Assembly (NCBI RefSeq): GCF_000633455.1
Contig: NZ_AYMG01000003.1
Location: 124,001 to 188,000 of the forward strand
From: Pedobacter jeongneungensis
GTDB taxonomy: Bacteria > Bacteroidota > Bacteroidia > Sphingobacteriales > Sphingobacteriaceae
Length of the DNA: 64,000 bases
Direction: 5' to 3'
In this document: one piece after another, positions 43,408-53,333 of the stretch
Numbering within the stretch: the stretch's first letter is position 1
How the letters are laid out: the number at the start of each line of letters is the position of its first letter
Translations under genes and position numbers: made by a program
Notes under the pieces: model-generated
Told to the model about the DNA's origin: nothing
Databases searched by the model: none
Seen by the model: only the letters and a program-made list of their open reading frames with translations

Positions 43408-44487
43408 TTATTTATAAAAAGGAAACTTAACCACTTTGGCTTTAATTGGCGTATTGCGGATCAAGATAAAAACTTCAGTTCCTTCTTTGGTGAAATCTTT
43501 TGCAATGTAACCCATACCGATTGCTTTTTGTAACGATGGTGCCTGGGTTCCAGAGGTTACTTTACCGATGATATTTCCTTCAGCATCAGCAATTTGGTAA
43601 TCATGACGTGGAATACCACGATCTATCATTTCGAAACCTACCAATTTCTTTTGGATACCGGCCTCTTTTTGTGCCAGTAATGCTTCAGAGTTGGTAAATG
43701 ATTTAGAAAATTTGGTGATCCAACCTAAACCAGCTTCAATTGGCGACGTGGTATCATCAATATCATTTCCGTATAAACAGAAACCCATTTCTAAGCGTAA
43801 AGTATCGCGGGCACCTAAACCAATTGGCTGAATGTTGTGTGGTGCACCAGCTTCAAAAATGGCATCCCAGATCTGATCAGCATATTGATTTTCGAAATAA
43901 ATCTCAAAACCACCAGCTCCGGTATAACCTGTTGCAGAAATCACCACATTATCAATACCGGCGAAAGTACCTTTAACAAAAGTATAATATTCCATTGATG
44001 CCAGGTCAACATCAGTTAAGCTTTGCAAAGCATCGGCTGCTTTTGGTCCCTGGATAGCTAAAAGAGAAGTTTGATCAGAAATATTGTGCATTTCCACACC
44101 TTCGGTATTAAACTGCTGAATCCAGTTCCAATCTTTTTCGATGTTTGATGCATTTACCACCAACATGTAGGTTTTATCGTCTATTTTATAAACCAAAAGG
44201 TCATCTACAATACCACCGTCTTGATTTGGCAAGCACGAATACTGAACTTTTCCATCGTATAATTTAGAAGCATCGTTACTGGTTACACGTTGGATAAGAT
44301 CCAATGCTTTCTCACCTTTCAAGATAAATTCGCCCATGTGGCTCACATCAAAAACACCCACACCATTGCGAACAGTTGCATGTTCTGCATTAATACCTTC
44401 GTAAGTAACAGGCATATTGTAACCTGCAAATGGAACCATTTTAGCGCCTAAAGCGATGTGTTTTTCTGTTAATGCGGTGTTTTTCAT
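43408..44487 (-). CDS. gcvT: Glycine cleavage system aminomethyltransferase (T protein)
   Basis: Transfers the aminomethyl carbon from the H-protein to tetrahydrofolate, releasing ammonia. 359 residues. Family signatures: [16 protein letters not shown] (near residue 12-27), [11 protein letters not shown], and the C-terminal [20 protein letters not shown] and GMGYIAKDF. Works with lpd, whose start is at the left end of the window, though far away. Upstream is a repeat-rich gap (44488-44770); downstream is a short low-complexity stretch of GAGATGTGAGAT copies. Confidence 0.96.
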   Translation of the reverse strand: MKNTALTEKHIALGAKMVPFAGYNMPVTYEGINAEHATVRNGVGVFDVSHMGEFILKGEKALDLIQRVTSNDASKLYDGKVQYSCLPNQDGGIVDDLLVYKIDDKTYMLVVNASNIEKDWNWIQQFNTEGVEMHNISDQTSLLAIQGPKAADALQSLTDVDLASMEYYTFVKGTFAGIDNVVISATGYTGAGGFEIYFENQYADQIWDAIFEAGAPHNIQPIGLGARDTLRLEMGFCLYGNDIDDTTSPIEAGLGWITKFSKSFTNSEALLAQKEAGIQKKLVGFEMIDRGIPRHDYQIADAEGNIIGKVTSGTQAPSLQKAIGMGYIAKDFTKEGTEVFILIRNTPIKAKVVKFPFYK

Positions 44488-44722
44488 CCGTGAATTTTAT
44501 TTTTTATGATAATGAAGCAGTTTTTAGTTTGTTTATCAACTTATTAGGCTGCAAATTACAATGCTTCCTGATTATTCTTCGCGGGCAAAACTACTAAGAA
44601 AAAGGCAAAATTTTGAGGTTAATTTTAAGGGAGTTTTTTAGGCTGAAATCCGTTTAACTAAGTCATTATTGTCCCGCGGAATCTTGATTTCGGGCGTAGT
44701 CGGGGAATCTATAAGTTGTATC

Positions 44723-44760
44723 AGATTTCTCCATTTCGCTTCGCTCCAGTCGAAATGACG
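44723..44760. repeat. AGATTTCTCC-type repeat, inverted copy of the CGTCATTTCGAC family
   Basis: AGATTTCTCCATTTCGCTTC ending CGAAATGACG. It is the reverse of the element at 23671. Just before it, 44665-44712 holds a diverged companion (GGAATCTTGATTTCGGGC, AGTCGGGGAATCTATAAG). Confidence 0.75.
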
Positions 44761-44770
44761 AAAAATATAT

Positions 44771-45973
44771 CTACGCGCTCACCAGCTCCTCGTAAATCTT
44801 TAGCATTTTACTGGATATCAAATGAACACCGTGATCATTCTCTACTGTTTTACGGGCGTTCTCCCCTATTTCCATCCACCGTTTAGGGTTGATGATACAC
44901 TGCAAAATCGAACGGTAAAATTCATCTGCCGAATCGGCGATTAAAATATCGTGTCCGTGTTTACAATTAATTCCTTCAGCAGCGGTAGTGGTAGCAATAA
45001 TGCATTTTTTCATGGCCATGCCTTCAATAATCTTCACCCGCATACCGGTACCGGAAATTAAGGGGACAATCATAATGGCTTTGGAATTCATAAACTCTAC
45101 TGCATCAAAAACCTCCCCTTCTACAATCAGGTTTTCCGAATCATATTCGAAGAAGTGTTTCTGCATATTTTTTCCGGCAATATAAAAACGGAGGTCTTTG
45201 TTCAGCTTTTCGATATCGGGCCAGATATCATCCAAAAACCATTCTAATCCTTCCTGGTTAGGCCGCCAGTCCATTGCTCCCAAATGAAAAAGCGTAGGGA
45301 AACTGGTTTTAGTTTTATCCACTTTGTATTTCTCCAAATCAATGGCCACTGGAAAAACCGACATTGGCACTTCACAACCAAACCTCAATATGCTTTGCCT
45401 ATCTGGTTCGCTGATGGCAAAAATCTGATGAAAACGGTTAATCTGATCGGTTTCGTAAGCTTTGAGCCTTTGCGCTAAAAAGGCGAGGTATTTACGGCGA
45501 ATGAGAAACTTTTCTGAGTGGGAAAGGCGCTCCCAAAGCGTAAATTCGATATTATGTGCCCTGTAAATTAGTTTGGCATTGCTGTTTGCTTTTACCACAT
45601 CTAAATACGGGACCACAAAAAGCCCTTCGAACTGGATAATATCGAAAACATTTTCGCGCAATAGATTTTCTAACTGCCGCGCTGCATCTTCACTGTAATA
45701 GCGCGATACGTTATAAGATTCGTTAGTAAAAATGTTAAAAAATGCCGACCATACATTTACATCGGTATCTAAATCGTAGGTATGGTATTTAATCTGTTCA
45801 AAAATGGGATCATAAATATCTTCAATATCGATACGGCCTTTTGTGGGGTTAAGACTAAACAAAGTAATATCTGCGCCAAGCTGCAGCAAGCCTTTTATGG
45901 TATTATAAACCACAATGGGATAACCACTATTTGGCGGGAAGGGAATCCGCTTAGTAATCAACAGAATTTTCAC
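44771..45973 (-). CDS. Glycosyltransferase, GT4-like
   Basis: 400 residues from a GTG start at 45971-45973; no closer ATG exists and the next residues KILLITKRIPFPPNSGYPIVV are the classic GT-B N-terminal strand and sugar-acceptor loop. The C-terminal half has LFHLGAMDWRPNQEGLEWFL, RFYIAGKNM, and the EX7E-like VPLISGTGMRVKIIEGMAMKKCIIATT (about 300-330) used in NDP-sugar binding. Membrane-associated transferases of this type build polysaccharides or glycolipids; the product is unknown, and no polysaccharide cluster is nearby. Confidence 0.88.
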   Translation of the reverse strand: MKILLITKRIPFPPNSGYPIVVYNTIKGLLQLGADITLFSLNPTKGRIDIEDIYDPIFEQIKYHTYDLDTDVNVWSAFFNIFTNESYNVSRYYSEDAARQLENLLRENVFDIIQFEGLFVVPYLDVVKANSNAKLIYRAHNIEFTLWERLSHSEKFLIRRKYLAFLAQRLKAYETDQINRFHQIFAISEPDRQSILRFGCEVPMSVFPVAIDLEKYKVDKTKTSFPTLFHLGAMDWRPNQEGLEWFLDDIWPDIEKLNKDLRFYIAGKNMQKHFFEYDSENLIVEGEVFDAVEFMNSKAIMIVPLISGTGMRVKIIEGMAMKKCIIATTTAAEGINCKHGHDILIADSADEFYRSILQCIINPKRWMEIGENARKTVENDHGVHLISSKMLKIYEELVSA

Positions 45974-45995
45974 AATGTTGTGAAATTACGAAATT

Positions 45996-46604
45996 TTAGG
46001 CGTTTTTTGAAAACAGATCTAACTGCGGGTCGCTTACATTAAAAGTTTTGCGGTGAAAAGGTGATAATCCGATTTCAATAACCGCTCTGCGGTGCGCGGT
46101 TGTTGGATAACCTTTATTTTGCTGCCAGTTATAATGTGGATAATCGATATGCAGATTGGTCATATATTCATCGCGATGCGTTTTGGCTAATATGGAAGCT
46201 GCAGCGATATTTAAATATTTTCCATCACCTTTAACGATGCAGCTATGAGGAATCTGCGGATAGGTTTTAAAACGGTTTCCATCAATAACAAGGTATTGAG
46301 GTTGGGTATGCAATTTCTCAATTGCCCTGTGCATGGCCAGAAAGGAAGCGTTTAAAATATTGATGCGGTCTATTTCTTCATGATCGCAGGAGGCCACTGC
46401 CCAGGCCAAAGCTTGCTGTTCGATAATTGGCCTTAATATGGCCCGTTGATCGTGTGATAACTGTTTGGAATCATTTAAACCTTCCAGCACAAAACCTTTA
46501 GGCAAGATTACCGCCGCTGCAAAAACAGGTCCGGCGAGGCAACCTCTCCCAGCTTCATCACATCCAGCCTCTAATAATTCTTCCTGATAGCAGTTTAACA
46601 ACAT
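45996..46604 (-). CDS. rnhB: Ribonuclease HII
   Basis: Removes RNA primers and misincorporated ribonucleotides from DNA. 202 residues. The catalytic acidic set is visible: [12 protein letters not shown] (Asp16, Glu17), the Asp in LVIDGN, and the last Asp in THRDEYM, with the [12 protein letters not shown] motif of type 2 enzymes. 22 bp before the glycosyltransferase start on the same strand, possibly in one transcript. Confidence 0.97.
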   Translation of the reverse strand: MLLNCYQEELLEAGCDEAGRGCLAGPVFAAAVILPKGFVLEGLNDSKQLSHDQRAILRPIIEQQALAWAVASCDHEEIDRINILNASFLAMHRAIEKLHTQPQYLVIDGNRFKTYPQIPHSCIVKGDGKYLNIAAASILAKTHRDEYMTNLHIDYPHYNWQQNKGYPTTAHRRAVIEIGLSPFHRKTFNVSDPQLDLFSKNA

Positions 46605-46689
46605 GTTGCAAATTTACTGAAATAGAGGTACTAAGAAAATTATTTTGTTCAACATCTTTTAAACATTAATTTTAGGAATAAACATCATC

Positions 46690-47373
46690 ATGCATAGACT
46701 TAAATTAACCCTTATCTTCTGTTTGTTATGTGCTGCAGGTTTTGCACAGAAGAAAAAACAGGGTAAAATGTCGCCTCTAATAACGCCACCAACCATAGCA
46801 GATTATGCTGTTTTAGAAAAGCGTATGGCCTGCATGTACCGGAACAAATATTCTCCTGTGGAGAGATTAAAGTTTTTTCCCTTTAACCAACATAAAACGG
46901 TAATGCTGATCTCTTTTGAACCACCAGAGTTAAGGGCCGAGATCATTTATACCGATACTACCAAAGCTCAGATCAATACCTCGGTTGAGGAAGAAGTTTA
47001 CCCTACACTACTGGAAGAAAAACAAAAATTAGATTTAACAAGATTAAAAGAAAAGAAGATTTTATCAGCTTTGGAGATGGATAAACTTACCGATATACTC
47101 TATAACTTTGGCTATACCTCTACCAAAAGCTATAAAGGATTACTGATAGCAGAATCAGATGGATATAGATGTTATGAACCGCGAAATGCAATTGTATTTT
47201 TAGATGAAAATGGTTTGATTGCAGAATATATAGAGATCTGTTTTAAATGCCATAGAAGGAAAGAGAGTTCGGAGAAAATAAAGATGGGAGAATTTTGCGA
47301 TGACAAATACGATTTGCTCAGAAAATACTTCCGTGCTACGGGTATTAAATATGGCACAGCCAAACGCACATAA
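46690..47373 (+). CDS. Exported protein of unknown function
   Basis: 227 residues, not recognised. Signal peptide to about residue 19 (GFAQ) followed by KKKQGK. The mature chain is charged and helical in the middle (about 95-150: EEVYPTLLEEKQKLDLTRLKEKKI) and has two Cys in the C-terminal part, CYEPRNAIVF and EICFKCHRR, the latter a CxxC-like pair. There is no lipobox. It is 11 bp before the TfoX-like gene and may be co-transcribed. Confidence 0.7.
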   Translation: MHRLKLTLIFCLLCAAGFAQKKKQGKMSPLITPPTIADYAVLEKRMACMYRNKYSPVERLKFFPFNQHKTVMLISFEPPELRAEIIYTDTTKAQINTSVEEEVYPTLLEEKQKLDLTRLKEKKILSALEMDKLTDILYNFGYTSTKSYKGLLIAESDGYRCYEPRNAIVFLDENGLIAEYIEICFKCHRRKESSEKIKMGEFCDDKYDLLRKYFRATGIKYGTAKRT

Positions 47374-47384
47374 CAATTTAAGCT

Positions 47385-47723
47385 ATGAAATACAATGAAA
47401 CCCTTGCTCTCCGCGTAGCCGAATGCCTGATGCACATACAAGATGTAGAGGAAAAAGAAATGTTCAGTGGCCTCGTTTTTATGGTGAATGGCAAAATGTG
47501 TATCGGTGTTTCTAAAGAAAGTATGATGGTGAGGCTCGATCCTGACGAACTGGAAAAATTATCAGATAAAGATGGATGGCAGCAGATGGTGATGGGCGGC
47601 AGGCCCATGAGAGGTTATATTTCGGTTTCAGAAGATGTTTTAAGCCGCAATGATGAACTCAATTTTTGGGTTAACCTTGCCCTGGCCTTTAATCCTTTTG
47701 CAAAAGCATCCAAAAAGAAATAA
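47385..47723 (+). CDS. TfoX N-terminal-domain protein
   Basis: 112 residues, cytoplasmic. The domain matches TfoX/Sxy N-terminal: a first helix, then EEKEMFSGLVFMVNGKMCIGVSKESMMVRLD (about 26-56) and GGRPMRGYISVSED. In gamma-proteobacteria TfoX promotes competence with CRP; in Bacteroidota the domain is stand-alone and its role is not known, so a competence call is not made. The C-terminus is Lys-rich. Confidence 0.85.
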   Translation: MKYNETLALRVAECLMHIQDVEEKEMFSGLVFMVNGKMCIGVSKESMMVRLDPDELEKLSDKDGWQQMVMGGRPMRGYISVSEDVLSRNDELNFWVNLALAFNPFAKASKKK

Positions 47724-47812
47724 ACAAGCACACAAAGCCTTAGCACCACCAAGCTTGTAAAACTAGCAAGAGCCATTTTTTTTGATTAATTTTATACTTC
47801 TAATCAAATATT

Positions 47813-48448
47813 ATGAAAAAACGGGCTGCTGTAGCGGTATTTCTGCTAGGTATTTCATTTACGGTTTTAGCTCAGGTTAAAAAAACTGCAACACAAACAT
47901 CAACAGCAAAAGAAGCAAATACACAACAATCAAGAACACAAGCTCCTGAAGGGCATTACTGTGATTATTGCAAATTAAATTACCCGGAATCTCACTTTCC
48001 TTGCATCATGAAATCTATTAAAGGTAAACTGGATGTGACCACTGGTGAAGTAAGTTTCGTTGCAGGGCAACCTATTGGCGGCATTGTGGTAAAAGGCGGT
48101 AAAAACCCCGGAGGCAATACCCTAAATTTAGTTACCAACCAAAACGGAGAAATAGAATTTAATAATGCCAATGCCGGAAATTATAAATTTACCATTTCCG
48201 TACCTTCAACTAATCCGAATTCGAGGGTAGCCGGTTCGCCTATTGGAGGTATCATTGTGAAAGGTGGTAAAAACCCAGGAGGAAGTTCAATTACTCTGAT
48301 CACCAACGAAAACGGAGAAATAGAACTGAATAACCTTCCTGCAGGATTGTATAAATTCACTACCCTGGGTGCTTCGGAAACTGAAAAAAGTAATCCCTTG
48401 TATAAATCTAGTTATTCGGAAAAGACGAACGCCTTGTATCAAAACTAA
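47813..48448 (+). CDS. Exported protein with two carboxypeptidase-regulatory-like repeats
   Basis: 211 residues. Signal peptide to about residue 21 (VLAQ). After a Thr/Gln-rich linker and a Cys-containing segment (HYCDYCKLNYPES, possible metal or disulfide site), two near-identical repeats follow: QPIGGIVVKGGKNPGG...NQNGEIEFNNANAGNYKF (about 85-127) and SPIGGIIVKGGKNPGG...NENGEIELNNLPAGLYKF (about 143-184). Each has the beta-sandwich shape of the carboxypeptidase regulatory/SpaA type. Function unknown, location periplasmic or surface. Confidence 0.72.
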   Translation: MKKRAAVAVFLLGISFTVLAQVKKTATQTSTAKEANTQQSRTQAPEGHYCDYCKLNYPESHFPCIMKSIKGKLDVTTGEVSFVAGQPIGGIVVKGGKNPGGNTLNLVTNQNGEIEFNNANAGNYKFTISVPSTNPNSRVAGSPIGGIIVKGGKNPGGSSITLITNENGEIELNNLPAGLYKFTTLGASETEKSNPLYKSSYSEKTNALYQN

Positions 48449-48544
48449 ATTCGTTAAATTTACGCTACATTCCATTTTTGGCACTATTATGGAATCTTTC
48501 AAGTCTGTGCATCTTTAAATTGTTACACATTTAAAACACACATT

Positions 48545-49075
48545 ATGAAACGTTTAAATTTAATATTGAGCCTTGCATTTTTATCGATCGGGTTTCAATC
48601 TTTTGCGCAAACCAATAAGGAAACTACAGTGAAAATTGTAGCGGATAAGAATTATACTTTTGTTGCCAATACAGCCATGCCAATGGCCAATAACGATATT
48701 AGCAGGGTATTGAGTATGATGCCTGGCGCACAGGGTGGTTCTACAATCAACCTAACGGGATCTCAATACGATGTGAGGGTTACCAAAGATAGCGTAGTTG
48801 CCTTTTTGCCTTATTATGGAAGATCGTATTCTGCACCTTTAGATCCGAGCGAGGGTGGGATTAAATTCACCTCAAAAGATTTTACTTACACAGAATCGAA
48901 GAACAAAAAAGGGGCTTATACCATCCAGATTAACACTAAAGATGTGAAAAGGGAAAACTACCGCTTCACCATAAATATTTCGACCAATGGTTATGCTCAA
49001 TTAACTGCCAGCAGCGTAAATAAACAGCCGATAATTTTTAACGGTTATTTAAATGAACCGAAGAAAAAGGATTAG
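48545..49075 (+). CDS. Exported DUF4251-family protein
   Basis: 176 residues. Signal peptide to about residue 21 (SFAQ). The body VKIVADKNYTFVANTAMPMANNDIS, GSQYDVRVTKDSVVAFLPYYG, SAPLDPSEGGIKFTSKDF and the final RFTINISTNGYAQLTASSVNKQPIIFNGYL are characteristic of DUF4251, an exported Bacteroidota family of unknown function. The 97 bp gap from the previous gene has no strong terminator, so joint transcription is possible. A solo palindromic repeat follows. Confidence 0.9.
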   Translation: MKRLNLILSLAFLSIGFQSFAQTNKETTVKIVADKNYTFVANTAMPMANNDISRVLSMMPGAQGGSTINLTGSQYDVRVTKDSVVAFLPYYGRSYSAPLDPSEGGIKFTSKDFTYTESKNKKGAYTIQINTKDVKRENYRFTINISTNGYAQLTASSVNKQPIIFNGYLNEPKKKD

Positions 49076-49087
49076 AATAGGAGAAAT

Positions 49088-49183
49088 CGTCATTGCGAGA
49101 AGGCTTTTCAGCCGACGAAGCAATCTTTACACCAAGGAACGCAAGCATGAAAGATTGCTTCGTCGTTTCTCCTAGCAATGACG
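49088..49183. repeat. Solo CGTCATTGCGAGAAGG-type palindromic repeat
   Basis: Complete unit: CGTCATTGCGAGAAGGC ... GAAGCAATCTTT, loop, AAAGATTGCTTCGTCG ... GCAATGACG. It lies between convergent genes (DUF4251 and glutaminyl cyclase) and could serve both as a terminator. Confidence 0.9.
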
Positions 49184-49187
49184 ATCT

Positions 49188-50270
49188 TTATTTCTTAATT
49201 AGCTCAATCTGGAAAATATTTGGCCATTTTTTACCGGCTACAAAAAGCCTTTTGGTTGCTTTATCGTAAGCTATTCCGTTTAATACATTATTGGCTTTAG
49301 CATCTTCTGTTTTAAAATAATCAGCAGGTAATAAGCCCGACAAATCGATCTTACCTTCTACAGCTCCCGTTTCCGCATTAATAATCAGGATATTATTGGT
49401 AGTATATACGTTTGAATAGATTTTACCATCAATTACTTCAAGTTCGTTTAGGTTCTGAATGGCACCTTTATCATCAAACACATCAATAGATCCAATTTTC
49501 TGATAGGTATCTTTATTCAGGAAAAAGATGGTATTCGATCCATCCGTATTCAGTACCTTTTGCCCGTCAAAGGCCAGTCCCCAGCCTTCTCTGCCTGTTG
49601 TATACGAAAACTCTGATAGTTTTTTGAAGGTAGCTTTATCATATACAAAACCTACTTTTTCGCGGTAAGTTAACTGGATGATTTTGTTTCCGATAACGGT
49701 AATGCCTTCGCCAAAATATTGTTTATCAAGATCTGCCTTCTGCAAAATCTTACCACTTGCCGGATCTACCTTGCGTAAACTTGAGTGACCATAATCGCCT
49801 GCACTTTCGTAGAAAAAACCATCATGGTACTCTAAACCTTCCACATACGAAGCGGTATCGTGAGGCAAGGTTTTAATCACTTTATAGGTATATTCAGTTG
49901 GTGCCTGGGCTGCAAGAACATTAATATTAGAGGTTAAATCCTCTGATTTTCCTTCGCCAAATATTTTTGCTGTTAACAGGTGATTCCCCAATTTCAGTCC
50001 CTCAGTTTTGAGTTTAATGGCTGAGGTATCAGTTTTTGAAAATACTTTAACGGTATCAATCAAATAAATAACTGAATCTACTTTTTGCTCGTTCCCAAAC
50101 TGTACTTTAACATCAAATTCTTTTCCTGATGGTACATTAAGACCAATCATAGGGGAAAGAAAACTACGATAGGTTGTAGTTGTACTATCTTTACAAGCGC
50201 TTACAAATGCAAGTGCGACTCCGATAAATATGAAATTTTTAATGGGGTTAATCTTCAGGCCAAAACGCAT
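49188..50270 (-). CDS. Glutaminyl-peptide cyclotransferase lipoprotein
   Basis: Converts N-terminal Gln of exported proteins into pyroglutamate; the five-bladed propeller form (PF05096 type). About 360 residues from the ATG at 50270; the in-frame TTG at 50276 is less likely. A lipoprotein signal ends VSACKDS (Cys near 26). Family strings: LPHDTASYVEGLEYHDGFFYESAGDYGHSSL-like region, split as PHDTASYVEGLEYHDG and YESAGDYGHSSLRK, then FGEGITVIGNKIIQLTYREK and LNELEVIDGKIYSNVY. The start overlaps the end of yraN by about 23 bp. Confidence 0.93.
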   Translation of the reverse strand: MRFGLKINPIKNFIFIGVALAFVSACKDSTTTTYRSFLSPMIGLNVPSGKEFDVKVQFGNEQKVDSVIYLIDTVKVFSKTDTSAIKLKTEGLKLGNHLLTAKIFGEGKSEDLTSNINVLAAQAPTEYTYKVIKTLPHDTASYVEGLEYHDGFFYESAGDYGHSSLRKVDPASGKILQKADLDKQYFGEGITVIGNKIIQLTYREKVGFVYDKATFKKLSEFSYTTGREGWGLAFDGQKVLNTDGSNTIFFLNKDTYQKIGSIDVFDDKGAIQNLNELEVIDGKIYSNVYTTNNILIINAETGAVEGKIDLSGLLPADYFKTEDAKANNVLNGIAYDKATKRLFVAGKKWPNIFQIELIKK

Positions 50271-50613
50271 CTTCAATATGGTTTAAATTATAATTTTTAT
50301 TTGTTGTAAATGTAATTGCAATAATATCAAAACGGATATCATTTTGATGATTCATGATGTCAATATAAGCATTAGCAGCTAATTCCATTTGTACTTCTTT
50401 GGCTTTATGCACAAAATCTTCTGGTTCGCCAAAGGCGACAGAACTCCTGGATTTAACTTCTACAAAAACCATGATGCCACTTTTATATACAATTAAATCA
50501 ACCTCTGCCTTGCCGTGCGTCCAGTTTTCATCCAAAACTTCATAGCCCTGATCTTCGAGATATTTTTTGGCGATACTCTCGCCTTCTTTCCCTAAATCGT
50601 TATGAAGCGCCAT
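50248..50613 (-). CDS. yraN: YraN/UPF0102-family protein
   Basis: 121 residues, restriction-nuclease-like fold. Visible: KKYLEDQGYEVLDENW and the active-site-like EVDLIVYKSGIMVFVEVKSR (Asp, Glu and the EVK core, about 38-55). YraN relatives are implicated in DNA processing but have no settled activity. The gene lies directly upstream of glutaminyl cyclase and ends inside its 5' end, which indicates translational coupling. Confidence 0.9.
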   Translation of the reverse strand: MALHNDLGKEGESIAKKYLEDQGYEVLDENWTHGKAEVDLIVYKSGIMVFVEVKSRSSVAFGEPEDFVHKAKEVQMELAANAYIDIMNHQNDIRFDIIAITFTTNKNYNLNHIEDAFWPED

Positions 50614-50705
50614 ATCTAATTATTGAATAATTGAGTTTTGAATGAGTGAACGGGTATTCAAATATATTATATTCGGTTAATCATTCCATCCTCCTCATTC
50701 AATTA

Positions 50706-52688
50706 TTATTTAACGATAACAGAACCCAGGAACTTCGAAATCTCTCTTTCTACCCCTTTAATTACACCGTAACGCTGCATTAAAATCATCTGGTTATCCT
50801 CGTTCTTTTCTTCTTTAATCTCTTTTAACAAGTTCAGCAATATTTTTTCGACTTTACGTTTCTTCAGGTGAAAAATGCCGCCTAAAATTGTGGCTTTTAA
50901 ATTCATCGATTCATCTTTAACGTAAATCAAGTGTTTGTTTAGCCAATTTTCACTTAAAGCATACTCTGAGGTGGAAAGCGTAATGGCCAGATCAGCAATT
51001 ACTCTATCCTCGTGTTTAACAAAATGGTTCGACGTTGGTAAACGACCGTTATCGATTTCCGATTTATAATAATCGATAATCCGTTTACATAACGGATCAT
51101 CAAATTCTACATCGGCAAGGTTTTGCATAATAAAGGGACCAATGTACATATCATCAATCTTGTCCCAGTTTACAAATTCATGTCCGTAAGCCAATAATAA
51201 ACGAATGATCTCCTTCTCCTGAAACTCTTCTTCTTCTACCGGTTCGGGTTCGTAACCCCCAGGACCAGCGTTATCATCCCACAAATCATCGGGCGGTCCC
51301 AATGGCTCTGGCGCGCCGGAAGAATAAGGTTTAGGACTTGATGATGGATTTGTACGTTGGTGGTTATCAAAGTTTTTCTTAACCTTTGCCGAACGCATTT
51401 TATTCAGCTCACCCAATAAAATATGCTCATCAATTTCGAGCAAACTGCTACATTCCCGGATAAAAACAGAAGCTTTAATCTGATCGGGAATTTTAGCAAT
51501 ACTTTCTACAATATCGCGGATAATGCCTGCTCGTTTGATGGGATCGTTGCCAGCATCTTTAAGCAGTACATTGGCTTTGTATAAGATAAAATCTTTCCTG
51601 TTCTGCTCGAGGTAAGTTTTAAAGGCACCGGCACCAACGTGGTGCATATACGAATCAGGATCGTGACCATCTGGAAAGGAAACAATTTTTACGTTCAAAC
51701 CTTCTTCCAGAATCATATCCAAACCACGGAGCGAAGCTTTGATACCGGCAGCATCACCATCAAATAAAATGGTAATGTTCTGGGTAAAACGTCCAATTAG
51801 TTTAATCTGCTCTACGGTTAATGAAGTTCCTGAAGAGGCAACTACGTTTTCTATGCCAGCCTGGTGCACCGAAAGTACATCGGCATAACCTTCGGCTAAA
51901 TAACAGTTATCTAAATCACGTATGGCCTTTTTGGCATGAAATAAACCATAAAGCACGTTCGATTTATGATAAATTTCACTTTCCGGCGAGTTTACGTATT
52001 TAGGAACATTTTTATCGGTTTTTAGCGTTCTGCCACCAAAACCGATAATCCTGCCTGTAAAGTTATGGATCGGAAACATTACACGGCCACGGAAACGGTC
52101 GTAAATTTTGCCGTTATCATTTTTGATGGATAAGCCGGTAGCTTCTAAAAACTCTAATTTATGACCTCCGTTGGTAGCACTTTGAGTCAGGGCGTCCCAA
52201 ACATCAGGTGAATAACCTACCTCAAACTTTTTCAGGATATCTTCCCTAAAGCCACGTTCTTTAAAATAACTTAGGCCAATGCCCCTGCCCTCGTCGGTAT
52301 TCCAAAGCTGTTTTACAAAAAATGCGGATGCGTATTGCGAAACCACATAAAGGCTTTCTTTGGCGCTTTGTGCTTCGGCATCCTGCGGACTGAGTTCGGT
52401 TTCTTCAACCTCTATATTGTATTTATTGGCTAAAAACTTAAGCGCTTCCGGATATGAATATTTTTCATGATCCATAATAAAGCGTACCGAATCGCCCCCT
52501 TTGCCACAACCAAAGCATTTGTAAATACCTTTTGTTACGGATACATGGAAGGATGGTGTTTTTTCGCCGTGGAAAGGGCAATTACCAATTAAACTGGTTC
52601 CACGTTTTTTTAAGTGCACAAAATCTCCAACTACCTCCTCAATACGGGCGGTATCCATTATCTTATCTATTGTTTCGCGGTTTATCAT
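50706..52688 (-). CDS. dnaG: DNA primase
   Basis: Makes RNA primers at the replication fork. 660 residues. The CHC2 zinc domain uses Cys37, His40, Cys58 and Cys61 (NCPFHGEKTPSF and YKCFGCGKGG). The Toprim core shows YLAEGYADVLSVHQAG, the DGDAAG acidic cluster (about 295-315), and the C-terminal helicase-binding domain after a Pro/Glu-rich linker (about 450-480). Ordinary gene, but its upstream side borders the palindromic-repeat array that begins at 52702. Confidence 0.97.
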   Translation of the reverse strand: MINRETIDKIMDTARIEEVVGDFVHLKKRGTSLIGNCPFHGEKTPSFHVSVTKGIYKCFGCGKGGDSVRFIMDHEKYSYPEALKFLANKYNIEVEETELSPQDAEAQSAKESLYVVSQYASAFFVKQLWNTDEGRGIGLSYFKERGFREDILKKFEVGYSPDVWDALTQSATNGGHKLEFLEATGLSIKNDNGKIYDRFRGRVMFPIHNFTGRIIGFGGRTLKTDKNVPKYVNSPESEIYHKSNVLYGLFHAKKAIRDLDNCYLAEGYADVLSVHQAGIENVVASSGTSLTVEQIKLIGRFTQNITILFDGDAAGIKASLRGLDMILEEGLNVKIVSFPDGHDPDSYMHHVGAGAFKTYLEQNRKDFILYKANVLLKDAGNDPIKRAGIIRDIVESIAKIPDQIKASVFIRECSSLLEIDEHILLGELNKMRSAKVKKNFDNHQRTNPSSSPKPYSSGAPEPLGPPDDLWDDNAGPGGYEPEPVEEEEFQEKEIIRLLLAYGHEFVNWDKIDDMYIGPFIMQNLADVEFDDPLCKRIIDYYKSEIDNGRLPTSNHFVKHEDRVIADLAITLSTSEYALSENWLNKHLIYVKDESMNLKATILGGIFHLKKRKVEKILLNLLKEIKEEKNEDNQMILMQRYGVIKGVEREISKFLGSVIVK

Positions 52689-52701
52689 ACTTATTATTGT
52701 C

Positions 52702-53286
52702 CGTCATTGCGAGAAAGGCTTTTCAGCCGACGAAGCAATCTTTTTTGTTATTTTTATTTTTAACTGTTAATGTCGAGCAGGAAAGATTGCTTCACTCCAT
52801 CACGCAATGCCTGGCTTCAGTTCGCAATGACGTCGCAAAGATCGTCATTGCGAGAAGGCTTTTTCAGCCGACGAAGCAATCTTTTTGCTATTTTATTTTA
52901 ATTTGTTGCTACCTGTAGGAAAGATTGCTTCAGTTCGCAATAATGATTTGTAATTGTAATCAAACAAATCACTTTTAAGCAAAGATTTCTACACTTCCTT
53001 CCTTTGTCTCGACTTCTAAGAGTCGTCATTGCGAGAAGGAACGACGAAGCAATCTTTTTTGTTATTAATTTATCTTTTAACTATTGTTACCTGTAAGAAA
53101 GATTGCTTCACTCCATCGCGCAATCCCTTGCTTCAGTTCGCAATGACGCTGCAAAATCGTCATTGCGAGGAGGCTTTTTTAGCCGACGAAGCAATCTTTT
53201 TTGCTATTTTATTTTAATCTGTTGTTACCTGCAGGAAAAATTGCTTCACTCCATCGCGCAATCCCTTGCTTCAGTTCGCAATGACG
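52702..53286. repeat. Palindromic repeat array, left block (units 1-4)
   Basis: Units at 52702-52832, 52843-52946 (right arm shortened), 53024-53148 and 53158-53286. Each is a large inverted repeat: CGTCATTGCGAGAAGG...GACGAAGCAATCTTTT, an AT-rich loop of about 30-45 bases, then AGGAAAGATTGCTTCACTCC...CAGTTCGCAATGACG. Linkers between neighbouring units are about 9-10 bp (TCGCAAAGAT or CTGCAAAAT). Unit 2 has lost about 30 bp between two TGCTTCA words, as expected from slippage. The block is directly upstream of dnaG. Confidence 0.93.
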
Positions 53287-53297
53287 ATATTTTTAAT

Positions 53298-53308
53298 CGC
53301 AATGACGA
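53298..53308. repeat. Extra TCGCAATGACG tag next to the GIY-YIG stop codon
   Basis: A second copy of the terminal repeat word TCGCAATGACG directly after unit 4, 11 bp further on. It marks the 3' border of the nuclease gene segment and has no left arm of its own. Confidence 0.75.
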
Positions 53309-53333
53309 GATATTAAATTGACGTACCTGATAT

